Made by a program: the position numbers and the translations under genes. 64,000 nt of DNA from Labia minor (taxonomy: Eukaryota; Arthropoda; Insecta; Dermaptera; Spongiphoridae), in the NCBI GenBank assembly GCA_963082975.1, contig OY720345.1:60103028-60167027 (forward strand). The letters run 5' to 3'. Shown one piece after another: positions 11,764 through 24,900 of this stretch. A model generated the notes under the pieces. It did not search any database. It was given only the letters and a program-made list of their open reading frames with translations, and was not told the origin of the DNA. Within the stretch, counting starts at the first letter, position 1; each line of letters starts with the position of its first letter.

Positions 11764-14700
11764 CTAAACAAAAACAAACAAAAAAATTCCAAATAAATTT
11801 TTATATTCTTTGCTTTCTAATATTTAATTTCATTAAAAAAATGAGCTGTGGCCAGGCACAGAACCGACCGACGATATTATATATATTTTAAAGTGAAAAA
11901 TTTCCGACAATGAATATAAAATTAATGCTTTGCAAACTACCACTTCAGGTTTTTGGATATACACCAAAAGATGATGGTACTGATGCAATAAGTAAATCCA
12001 TTGAGCCGTTCAAGCTGTCCCGACACACAACGGACAGACGGACAGCCATTATGCTAAAAATACTTTTTTCTGTTAACAAAATGCAGGATTCGTGGAGATA
12101 TATAAAAATCTCTACATGTTTAATTTGGTGTGAAAACAATACCTTCCATTTCTATCGTCGGTCCGTAAAAAAGAGTAAGTATTTATCTTTTTTTAATGAA
12201 ATTAAATTTTTAATTTTTAAAAATAAATGAAACTAGTTATCTCACCTATGATTTTGAAACCATATTTTGACTTGAGTAGGCGTTAAACGTATGATACTAG
12301 CGAGGTGTTCCCGTTCGGGGGCGGAAAGATAACGTTGTTGTCGGAACCTTCGTTCCAATTCGTACGTTTGAGCTTTCGAGAAGAGAACGCGACGTTTCCG
12401 TTTTTTATGTCCAGAACCCGGATGATGGTGAGAGCCGCTCCCCGGCGGGCCATTATCACCACCGGGGCCGCTATTCGTGGACATGTCACCGGAAAGGTCA
12501 TCGCCGTCATCCACGATTTCTTCTCCTCCACTGTCGTCACAGGCGTTGGTGGCTGCATCGTTGGTTGACCCCCCGCGGACTCCTCCCCGTGCCAGGGTCG
12601 AATCTGGGGGAAAAGGAGGGCTATCCAGCGAGGCATCAATATTTCCGGAAGCGGAAGCACAACCGCCTGTTGTGATTACACTTCTGGGCGAAAGGGGGAG
12701 ACTTGGTGGTGAAGTGCTATCCGGGCTCACCGTTTGTTGTGGTCCTGCAAGATACAAGAATGAAAAAAAAATTAATTTTTTTTTTAATTTTCAACATAAA
12801 ATTTTTTATGATAATATTATTAGCATTGCCTTCTTTTTTGAATAAAAAACAACAAATCATACTATGAATAATTGATAATAAGAATAAGAATATCCTGTTT
12901 ATTTAATTTTAGGATCTATACCTAAATTTTACCTGATTACTCATCAATGATAGTAAATTAAATAAGAGGGCAGATCAATAAGTCCGTGACTTTTTGATAA
13001 AAAATTGATCAAAAATTGATCAAAAATTTATTTTTCAAGGTAGTTCTATACACTTCGTCCAACGTTTCTCCAATTATTTTATCCCTTCCAAAAAATACGA
13101 TTTGTCGAGAACATCAAATTAGGAATTTGTTTGTAGGATGATTTCATCATTGGAGTCCAATCTCTTTCCGCCAAGCCATGTTTTCAGGTTTAGAAACAAG
13201 AAATAGTCACCCGGAACTAAAGAATAGGGCGGATGAGGGAGCAATTCGTATTCCAATTCATCGATTTTCATTCATTTTTTTCCATTTTCTTCTCCGATCA
13301 CAAGGTAGTCTGCTATTAATGGATACCAAACAAAAACTAAAAGACCTAGCTGGTTCAAATTTCGACAGGGGTCAGCTGATAGTTGCCTGCTGACAGGAGG
13401 TGTTGCCATTTTATTTAAAGACGAGAAATTAAAAAAATATCGGACTTATTGACCTGCCCTCGTATATATATATAAATATTAAATATTATATTTTAATTTT
13501 TTGTGAACTTGGCAATGTTTGGACTTTTATCTTTAAGTTTATTAGTTCTGTATTTTACCATTAAAATCAAAATTTGTTTAAAATTTATTGTGATATTTGA
13601 TAACTTCAATTTTATTAAAGATAGTTTTCAGACATCATCAAATTTATTTATCTAACATGATGGGTGTAAAATTTTTTATATAAATAGATTATTGGTTTTA
13701 ATTTTAAATAAAAACTTCATATATGATATATAAATTGAAATTTCAAACCAAAGCTTTTTAATTTGTATTTTATATTTGATTATATTTATGTCTTATTTTA
13801 TTTGGTTTTATTTACTTATTTATCTGTTATTTTTTTTGTTACTTGTGTTCTCACCCGACGGTCTAACAAATCAAGGGGAAAAGTTCTTAAAGAATTCTTA
13901 TAATTCTGATAAAAAGGAAAATAAATAAATTAAGACATTTATTATTATTATTATTATTATTATATTCAATATATTTCTTTTGGAGTAAAAATATAAAAAA
14001 AAAAATTAAAATTTCTGCCTGTAAATAGAAATTTAAAAGTTTTTAAATATAAAAAATGAAAATAAATATTTTCTTCCATTATTACAATAAATTTTAAAAA
14101 ATTCAATCATCCCCAATTTATATAATTAACCTTTAATATTATTTATCTTTATTCATGAAATGGTGGTTTCGAACATTTAATATTTTTATAGAATTTTTAT
14201 TAAATAAAATTAATCCCCTTAAGTGTACAACACAAAAATGCAATTATTCCACTGGACTCTTATAAGTATTTATTATCATTAGCAATGTGATTAATTTTAT
14301 TAGAAGAAAGTAAGGGGTTAATGGTTACTACCCAACATGGGTCAACCTAGCAATGAGAAAAGAGAAATTAATTGAAATTGATTTGTTAAAAGGTAACGAA
14401 ATTTTATTCTAAATTATTATAAAAATAATAGATTTTTGAAATTTTCTTTACAGTATGTGTGCTATATATCTTAATTTTTCTAAATAAAACTTCTTCCATG
14501 CGAATATTCTTCTATGTTATTTATTATTCTTTAATTTATATTGAAATTTATTTCTTAGGTCATATATAATAATATTATAATTTCTCGAAAAATAAAAGTA
14601 ATTTAATTTTATTTTTTATAACATTTTTATCAATTGAGTTGGTTTTCATATAAATAAACCCAACGTTTTCCGTTGAATATGAAGCAATTCAACCATAAAC

Positions 14701-17700
14701 TTTGTCAGGCTTATAGAAAAATTATTTTATTCTTTTTAGTCCGTGAGAAAAACGTTATTTTATAATTTTTTTTTTTTATATTTATATTTTTCTTATTGAT
14801 ATTTAAGGTATTAATGTAAATCAAGATAAAAAAAAAGTGTAACTATATGTATCCTTTAAAAGTTGGATTATTATATTTTTCTATTATTAAAAAAAAAAAA
14901 TTGAATGAAGTATGACTCTCCTCTAATCTGGTCAGAAGTACAATTTAATCCGGGATTAATCCAGTAATCAGGATCAAGTGGGCCTCTTCCAATTTACTCG
15001 ATCGGGGTGGATCGTTATCAATCCGAGTGGATCTTGTGATTGGAGTATGATTTTGTTATGGAAATGTGCCGTTTCGGGGTGACGGATCCATTTCCAATCC
15101 GGGGGCTGTGGCCCCGCCCTGCCCGGAGGGTGACGCCCCGTCCCGGACCAGCTGCTCCCGCGATTCTCCTCCACGCGGCTCGTTTCTTGTTTCCCGCAGG
15201 GCGTGAAAATCAGGCGTGAGGCAAGGGGAGACCAGGGGGTGAGAAGCTGGGCAGATGCTTTGAGGTAACCGATCCCCGGTCGTTTAGAAAATGGCCGCCC
15301 TTCGCAATCGACTAAATAATTATTATTATTTCTACTCCTCCTCACCGGGGCAAACGACTTCAAAATAAAAAAAAAAAATTTAACAACAACGATACCAAAA
15401 AAAACCCGTTAATTATGTAATATATTATTTTTTAAACGTATGGCTAAAAATTTATATTTTTCTTAAAATTAAGTTTTTTTTTATTTCAAATATTGTTTTA
15501 AAAAATAGTCACAATTTTTCATTAGGATATTTTAATATGAGTGAGTTTCTGATATATTAGTGTTAATTAATGGTATCAATATATATACATATATATAATT
15601 TCCGTCGTATGTATGTGATGTCTGTAACCTTATGAAGTTAGTTACAAACAAATTATCAAAATTATTTAATTAATTTGTAACTAACTTCATTTTTTAAAAT
15701 TTTTTTTTATTAAATTAAATAAGTGTCAAATAAAAAAATGATTACGACGATTTGAATAAAGTTAATAAATTTATATTTAAACATTGTGTTGTTTTTTAAG
15801 TATTTGAAATATTTTAAAATGTCCCCCTAAGAAGAGTTTTATGCATCAGATGCCGGGAAGGGCTAGTAAATAAATAAAAGAATAAAAATTTTCTTAATTA
15901 TTATTATAAAATCAATTATAATTATCAAATTAATCATTATTGGCCAAAAAATCAATATAATTTAATTTTAATGAAAATAAAAATAAAATTATATTAGAAT
16001 TAAGTTAGTAGTATCTTTACTTTATAAGAAACAAACAAGTAATTAAAAAATAATTTTTGAAAAAAACAAATTTAGTATTCATGAAGGTAAAAGTAAAGGA
16101 AAATGTTTTTTTTTTAATGAATGCTTCATTTTGACTTTGATAAATAATAAATGAATAATTTATTTTAGTTAATTTCAGATAAATATATGCTTGACATAGA
16201 CAATTTATTTATAAGATAACTGTATATATTTACAGACAAATAAATAGATAATAAGTTTCCAACGGAAGTAATAGATTATTAATATTTAACTATATACTAT
16301 AGGTGAAGAGAAGGTTCTTTAATTATTCAATTTGAGCTAATAGAAATGGAAAATTGTATTTTTTTTTATTATTAATTTAATAATTTAAAAAGGTAAAAAT
16401 GGACAATTATAATTGAAGTAAGTAATACAAGTTAATTACAAATTCAACATTTCATTTTATTATAACCCTAAGATACGGTTGAAAATAATGCGTACTTCGA
16501 CATAAATAATAATAATAATAATAATATTATATTTAAAGATCATCTTTATCAAGATTTAAAAAAACAAACTGATCTTCATTAACGAAAGGTCACCTATAAT
16601 AATAATAATAAATTGATTTCATATCACAAAAGATTATCTTTTCAAAGTAAATCCCTATTAGATCGATTTGTTTGTTTTTAATTATAATATTGAATCAGTA
16701 AAAAACTTTAATAATTATTAAAGTGAATATTATTAATTAATATTTTTAATTATTTTTGACTTTAAGTTATCTATTCAATTGAATTTTCAATAAAAAACAA
16801 ATTAAAATAAAAGTAATAAAACTTTTCAATTAAATTAAGTTTAATTACTATATAGTTATTAGATTTTTTTAAATTGAAATTTTAAATTTTAGTATATTTA
16901 TTATATTATTAATAATAAAGATTAGAATAAATTCTTAATAATATACAGCATAATACTCTTAAAATATTTTTTTTTTTTTTTTTCGTAGTATAATGCCATT
17001 TTTAGTCGCTTTATTTAAATATTATTAATAATGCTATTTATTATTTTAATTTTATTAAATCGTCGAGCTTTATTTATTTTTAACTTTAGTAGAAGAAAGC
17101 ATTGTTTTGATTGGAAACCGGTATTGGTAGGCAAAACCGCAGGATGTTGCCAATGGAAAGTTCGTGAGAAAAGTAGTGGCAATGAGTCTTTTAAATAATT
17201 GGCACTTTTTGGCATTTTTTAAGAAGTAATTAGTGAAACTGCTTTAAAATTTCAAATTGACCATGACCAAATTCAATTCTCACAATCATACGCTACACAA
17301 ATTGCTACCATACTTAGTTCTTGCCTACCAGCTGACATTACAAAGTTTTCTCTTATAGTTTTTGAATAACATAAATAAATTAAGCAAATTAAATAAAAAA
17401 AATTATGAAATTAGAGAAAATTATGAATGAAAATTTGTTTAAAAATTGTATTTATTTCTTAAGAAATTTATTTATTATAAATTAAAAATACAGAAATTCT
17501 ATTTTTTAAAATTCTTAAAAAAAATTATTTAAATGTGAAGTTATATGTTTATTGATTATAAATAATAAAAATAATTTGATTCATTTTATTTTCAGCTCAT
17601 TTGACAATTTAACAATCTTTTTGATTTGTCTTGATAACTAATTTTTCTAAGCTTCTGTACTTATACATTGGATATAATATAATAATTCAGTTTAGTTACA

Positions 17701-18908
17701 TAATAAATCTCTCCATGACAAATTATTTTACCAAGGATAATATAAACATTTAGATATAAAATTTGATTAAATAAATGAAGAAGATAAAGCATTACTTTAT
17801 CTGGGTTATCTAAAAAAATATTTTGATATACTTATCAGTTCACACATTTGATTAAAAAGTTATAAAATAAAATGAAAAAAAAAGGAATTTATTTGAAAAA
17901 AAAATTAATTGAAATTCAATATCATGCGAATAGGCAAAATGACATTTCAATGATATTTCATCAAAAAAAATTTATCAAAAAAAAAATTAAATAATGAACA
18001 CATAGTATATATGTAAATTAATATTTTTTTTCAACTTATAATCAAAAAAAAAAATTATAATCATAAATAATATTATACACATTAATTAACTTATTAAAAA
18101 TAATATATTAAAATTTATTATTTTATTAATTTAAATACTTAAAAATTTATATTTAATTATAGTGAATATTTGTATGTTTCAAATAAATATTTAATACTTT
18201 TTTGTTTAATTTTTTTTTATTTTTTTTGTTTTTTCATGAAGCTCATGGATTGATAACTACGAGGTTTTGTTGGATGCGTTGCAATCAAAAAGCACTTTGT
18301 AGCCCCTGTGATTCCGAGGGTTGATTTGATCGCTAGTGTATTATCACACTGGGGTACTACCCCATTTGAACAACCCTCTTAGGGGTTGTTGTGTGATATC
18401 AATTAAACAAAACGTTGTCCCTTGAAAAGACATCTGCTGCGGCAAATCACACCCTTATATAAAGTAACAATCTACCAGTACTCCTCCCCCCAGTTTCTTT
18501 CTCTCTCTCTTCTACCCCCTCGCGTCTCTTTTAGAAAGATGGAATATAGACCCCAGTTGACATGAGAACGACAGCAATGGCTTCCGTAGATCCTCTCAGC
18601 AAACATGGCTTTTTACACACAAACAGAATAGACAGCCACCAATCAGACAATGAAAAATTAGATCTTACCAATCTGTGGTTTCCTACCAACAAAAGTAAAT
18701 GTTTTCCTCCTAAATTTAATTTTATTATTTTTTTTTTACTTTTCAATTAATTAAAACAAATAGTTTATATTATACTTTATTTCATATATTTTGTATTTTT
18801 ACTATCTCGTAAGAGATTGCGATCACGAAAATATTTTCGATGTTGAGATTTTGATGTTTTTATACGTTTTGAAGGATCCTGAATCATTTTCACTAAGGTT
18901 GAGAAAAA

Positions 18909-18963
<55 letters not shown>

Positions 18964-21900
18964 CCAAGATTACGCAAAAACGGTTTGAGCTAGAATGATG
19001 AAATTTGGTACATGGGCATTATTCAAAATTCATAGTTTTCTATCAACTTTTGAGAAATGTAGCTCAACCGGAAGTGGGTCATTACTTACAACGTTTTGAT
19101 TTTTTTTCCTCTAAAGGGACCGTAAAAATAAAGAAATATGTTTGATAATTTTTCACATGATTAATAATTGTATAAGACTGCTATATATATAATTTCAGCT
19201 TGATTATTCGCTGAAATTACCAGAATTAATTTTTTAACACTGCAATTCTCACGCGCCAACATGTGACGTGGTGCCATCAACAAAAAGCCAAACATGCGCT
19301 GGTTTAATATTTATTATTTATAATTTATAATTAATTAAATTTAATTTAAATATAATATATTATGTTATTTAATCCAATTCAAAGTCGAGTGGAGACACTC
19401 CAGCTAATTTAAATGAAAATTAATTTAAAAGTTGAACTATGGAATTATGTAAATACAATGTTCGATTATTCAAGATCCAGATTTTCGTTACAGTATTTAT
19501 TTCGTCTCTATATTGGACTAGCAGAAATAAAATAGAGTATTAAAAATAAGGAAAAGGTTCATTTGCAAGATTAATCAATTTTTCATTATTATTATTCATT
19601 AAATATGAAATATTATATTTATTATTAATAATATTATTATTTATTATTATTATATAATTTATTACATTTTTTCTATTATTCTGATAATTTAAACAGTTTC
19701 GTGTCCGTGGTAAGACATTGTAATATGCGCGCGCATATTCATTATAACTATTATCAAAACTTATATCCATGCAGAGGGTTTGTCGAATAAACGATTAATA
19801 GGCGGAGTTATGAATAAAAATCCAATTAATTTTATTATAATGACAATCAACATTTATTTATTATATATAAATTTCAATTTTAATGTTTATCTTCATTTCT
19901 GATAATAATAAAAAAATTATGTTAAAATTTTAATATTTATCTTTTGATTTAAGTATATTAACTTGCTATGATATAAGAAGAATTGTAGGTCTGACATAAA
20001 TTTTGATATTTATTGTATTTTTTTATACAATATATATCATTTTTTATATGAATTTAATTTGATTAATTAATGCAAAATCTTGTAATGAAGTATTTAAAAC
20101 AACAACTTAGATAACCAATTTATTATCTTTATATTTTTTTATGAAAAGAACATTTGAGAGTGGCGCCTGTTAACCATTTAATAAAAATTTTGATTTAATA
20201 GATAATATAATATTGACATGGTTATTAAGATTTATTTAAAAACAAAATATCCCATTTTATAATATAACTAACTATCCCTCGCTGAATCTCAACAAAATAT
20301 TTTTATTTTTCTAATATATGCAATTTTACAATTTCATTAAACTTTATTTAGAATATAATATTATTTTTTATTTTATTTTATTTTTTTTTAATCAATAGAT
20401 GCCTATCTTTTTTTTCAATCGATCATAAATAATCAATTTTAAAAATAAACATTAAAAAACTATTATTTGAATTATTAACTATTATACATATTTTTAAATA
20501 TATATATTCAAAAAATTAACCGATCCGATTTTATGAAATTTTTAATAAAAATTTATCTATTAAAAATATTAAACTATCAAATAGAATTTTAAGAAATACC
20601 AACCAAGTAACAGAGTAGTTAAACAACTTAGAAAATAATTATACATTAAGGAAATTTTAATTAATTTTAATTTTTTAGAAATTTAAAATTATATTCAATT
20701 TTACATCAATCTTATCTTATCTTCTTATACGAGTAAAAATTGTTTGTTTGTTTCATCGTTCTCAAAAACCGCTCTAACGATTTTTTTGAAATTCACACCA
20801 GAGATAGTATTTATAAAGAAAAATTGAGTTTTATTGATCACATCTCTGGAAAACTACATCTTTATTAGTTCTTCTTAATTTAAATTTATAATATATGGAT
20901 GACGTCACAACCACCGCCTGTGAGATATATATATCTATTCTTAAAATAAAATTAAAAATATTTATATTATATTCATATTTGATTTTTTTTACACAATGTT
21001 TAGTAGAAGATTTATCTTTATATTCGATTCGATATATAGGAGAATTAAATGACGTTATCAATTTATTATACTCCGGTAATTATTATAAAATATTATATAC
21101 TAAATATTCAATTAGTATATATTAGATAAAACATTTATTTGTTTTTGGGTTCTTATTTAAATGTGGCCAAGAACTTTCGAGTATCTTTGAGTTATATAAA
21201 TAGATAGATATAACATATACAATAACAATATATATAATTAATTTACTGATTAAATTAAAATATATTTTAAATAAGAACACAAAAAGAAATGAATGTTTTA
21301 TGTAATATAATGATTGAAACAAAATGGATGAAAACCTTTTACTACTTTTAACCAAATACGATGTACCACTCGGGGGTACAGGGGGCGGAGCCCCCGTCCA
21401 GCTGTGAAGAGCGCCGAAGGCGCTCTGACCAGCTGGTTATAATAAAAGTAATAAATAAAATTTAATATTTTAATTTGAATATTTCAATATTGCTATCTTA
21501 AGAGTGATGAACATTGACACGAATAAAAATGTTTGATAGTTTGACATAGGATTATGAAATATTGTTGATAACTTCAAATCACATTATAATCGCGTGATTT
21601 TAGTATTCCGTATTTAGCCGAATAAATTATATTTTTAGATAAATCGCATGCTTTTTTTTCTCTTTCTATTTAATTAAATATTCTTATAATATTCAACAAA
21701 TTCTATTTCTCTGTTTTACTATATAGTATTATATTATCATTTTTTTTTATTTTTGTAAAAGAAAATTCATGATATTCAAAAAATCTAGTCCTGAAGTCAA
21801 AATAAATTAATATTTTGGTAATTATTCAAGTAAACGCATTTTCGTGGATTTGGATAATACTTTGTAATTCCAAATAAACTTTTCTTAAGAAATTTTTCTG

Positions 21901-24900
21901 GCCTCTTCTAGTTTACGAGATAATAAGTTGACCTGTGGCCAGGTCCGAACCGACCGACGGTTTGAAATAAATTAATTTCCAGCTACAGAAACAATTTCAA
22001 ATAATTTTAATATATCTATTAATGTAATAAAAAACAGAAATGGATATAACAAATATTTTTAATTTTATTTTATTTATAATATATAGCTGAAGTAGCCGGC
22101 GTTGCCGGCGTTACCCGAGGCTATGACGTCATGAAGGGCTGGGTGACGTCATATAATTTTAAATTAAGAAAAACATAATGAAGATGATTTTTCCCGAGGA
22201 TAAAATCAATACATTCGTGGTGATATGTAAAAAAATCTCCTTATGTGAAATTTGGTGCGAAAATAACCCTTCCCTTCTTATCGTCGATCGCTAATACTAC
22301 CACTTCCGGTTTCCGGATTTGCACCAAAAGTTGATCAATTCATCCCACTGAGGCATTAAGTAAATATACCAAATTTCATCAAAATCCGTTAAGCCGTTCA
22401 GGCTGTACACATCTATACGGACGGACAGACGGACGGACAGACGGACGGACGGACAGACGGACAGACATCATGCTAAAAATACTTTTTTCTGTTAAGAAAA
22501 TGCATGATTCGTGGAGATATGTAAAAATCTCCACATGTGAAATTTGGTGTGAAAACAATACCTCCCTTACTATCGTCGGTCGGTAAAAATGATTAAAATT
22601 TGCATATAAATCCATTGATATTTTATTATATTTAGCTAGCATGTTTTATCCGTTTGACTACCAGAGGGCGCACTAAGTTTCGGTTTTTATAAGTACGGTT
22701 TGGATTTATGAAAATTAAAAATCGAACTTATAAAAACCAAAAATTAGTGAATAAGTGAATAATTAGTAAATTAGTCAATAAAACATTACTTAATGGCACA
22801 TTACGACGTTCATAACTAATCTTTCAAACTTATAAAATCTTTATTTTAATAATATTTATCTCGTAAACTCGAAGAGGTCCGAAAAAATTCCATAAGAAAA
22901 GTTTATTTGGAATTGCAAAAGGAACCCACTAGTAAAGTATTATCTAAATCCACGAAAATGCGTTTACTTGAATAATTACCAAAATTTCAGAAAATTACGC
23001 TAAATGAAAATTAATTAATTTTTAAATAAATCTCCTTATTTTATAATATAAAGTGATGAATGTGAAGAAAACTTTATAAAGATTTAAAAAAATAAAATTA
23101 TAAAGATTGGTTGTAGTGGGTCGTTTATTTTTTTTAATTAAAAAAATGCATATTGAAAAGAATGGAGGCAAATGTGCTGAAGCCATTGATCCTAAGTCGA
23201 CAAGCATATTTAATCCTTGGGTATACAAAGCTCAGTGACAACACTATTATTTTGTAAGCTGTTGAAAAACGAAAGCGGAGTCGTCGCCTATCTAAACGTT
23301 GCCTTGAATGAAGGGACGCCTAAGCTGATAGGCTTAAGCGCCGACAATCCCATAGAGGCACATTAGCATAGTTTATTAAATCACTAGGAGGCCATCCTGT
23401 TGATAGGATAGGATCAAGGGACGTCCACCCTCTCGGATAATGAAACTGTTTTGGGGCTCTAATTGGTCGGGGTACCGATAAGCCTGATCGATGGACGATT
23501 CGCCTGAGAACTTTGATTAAATTACTAATTAACTTCTGTTTTCGCGGAGTCAGAAAAGTATCATTATCATTTGATTTCCGTTTTTGATACTTAATTAATT
23601 TTTAATCAGTGAATGTCTTATAATTTCCTGATAATTATATGAGGAAAATATATCAATCGATTCTAAAACATGAAATGCATCAAGAGATTTATTTATTTAT
23701 TTATTTAAATTCTATTTTTTTTTTTATAGAAATCTGATTTATATTTCTGACTTTTTATATAAATTATTAATGCAATCAATTATTTTATTTTATTATTAAA
23801 ATATTTGATAATATTTATTTATTGGTTTTTGAGTAAATTTATTTTAGACATATTTACGAATTTTTTTAATACCAGCAAATTAAAATAAATCATTGCCGCC
23901 AGGACAAATACCACATTTCCCGCCTTTTCAACCATCCACTGAATTTTCAATAAATTCACATATTACTCCAAACCTTAAAATTTTCAGAAAAAATAAAAAA
24001 TAAATTTATATTTGAACAGGACTTGATATATTGAAGAAATAAATTCTTTCTGAAAGGGCACAAATCATCCAATAAGCATTTTTAATCTTAAAAATTTTAT
24101 CTTAAGATGTAGATATAATACATTTAATAATTTTTTTTTGTAAAATCTGCCGCCCATTTCAGAGTACCGCTCTGCCCTCTCGGTAGGTTATTAAACCAAA
24201 TAAAAGTAAAAGTGAAACATTCGCTATTTTAAACAAATTCATTTAAATTTTAGTTTTATATATAATATCAGCTTTATTAATTAAATCATTTATTCAAAAT
24301 ATATAAATTAAAACAAATTAAAAATTATAAAATTAAAATTAAAAAAATATTGAAATAAATGCTTGAAATTTTTGATTAATTGAAAACATATTAATTATCG
24401 TTGACATTTATTTATTTAAATGATTTACTATACTCTACAACGATTATGATTTTTATTGGCTTAAAAAAAATTTTAGAGAAGGCGTTTAACAAAAATAAAA
24501 TATTTTTAAAAAAAAAGAAAATGATTTAATATTATTGATTAATTAAATACAAAGAATTTTAATTTTAAATTGCAAGATAATAAAGAGTACCTCGGTCATT
24601 AAAAAAAATTATTCCTTATGAACTATGAATATTTAAAATTAAGAATATTATTTAAAATAAATAAACGACAAAAACATATGAGACACTTTCAAATAATTTA
24701 AAAGATCATAAATTTAAAAAAATAGTCATAAAACATACAGCCCTTAAACGTACGTATCAATGCACTGAAAGACAGAAAAGTATGGCCTGTGGATATAACA
24801 TAATATATATTTCAAAACTTGATTACAAAATATTATTAAAATAAATATTCTAAATTTTATTTTATTTATAATATTTTGTATTTACTGAATTCAAATTCCT

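Noticed and set aside
12283-12845. Other open frames overlapping the homeobox exon on both strands
   Set aside because: Shadows of the GC-rich vnd exon; no splice or homology support.
14974-15363. 129-codon minus-strand frame in a vnd intron
   Set aside because: Low-complexity, no domain, no convincing splice sites in the vnd phase; better read as a GC-rich island.
18791-18988. Two small frames across the (GT)n tract
   Set aside because: Translation of a microsatellite within family A copy 2.
22420-22465. CRISPR-like short repeats
   Set aside because: A degenerate (ACGG)n microsatellite inside family B, in eukaryotic DNA, with no spacers.
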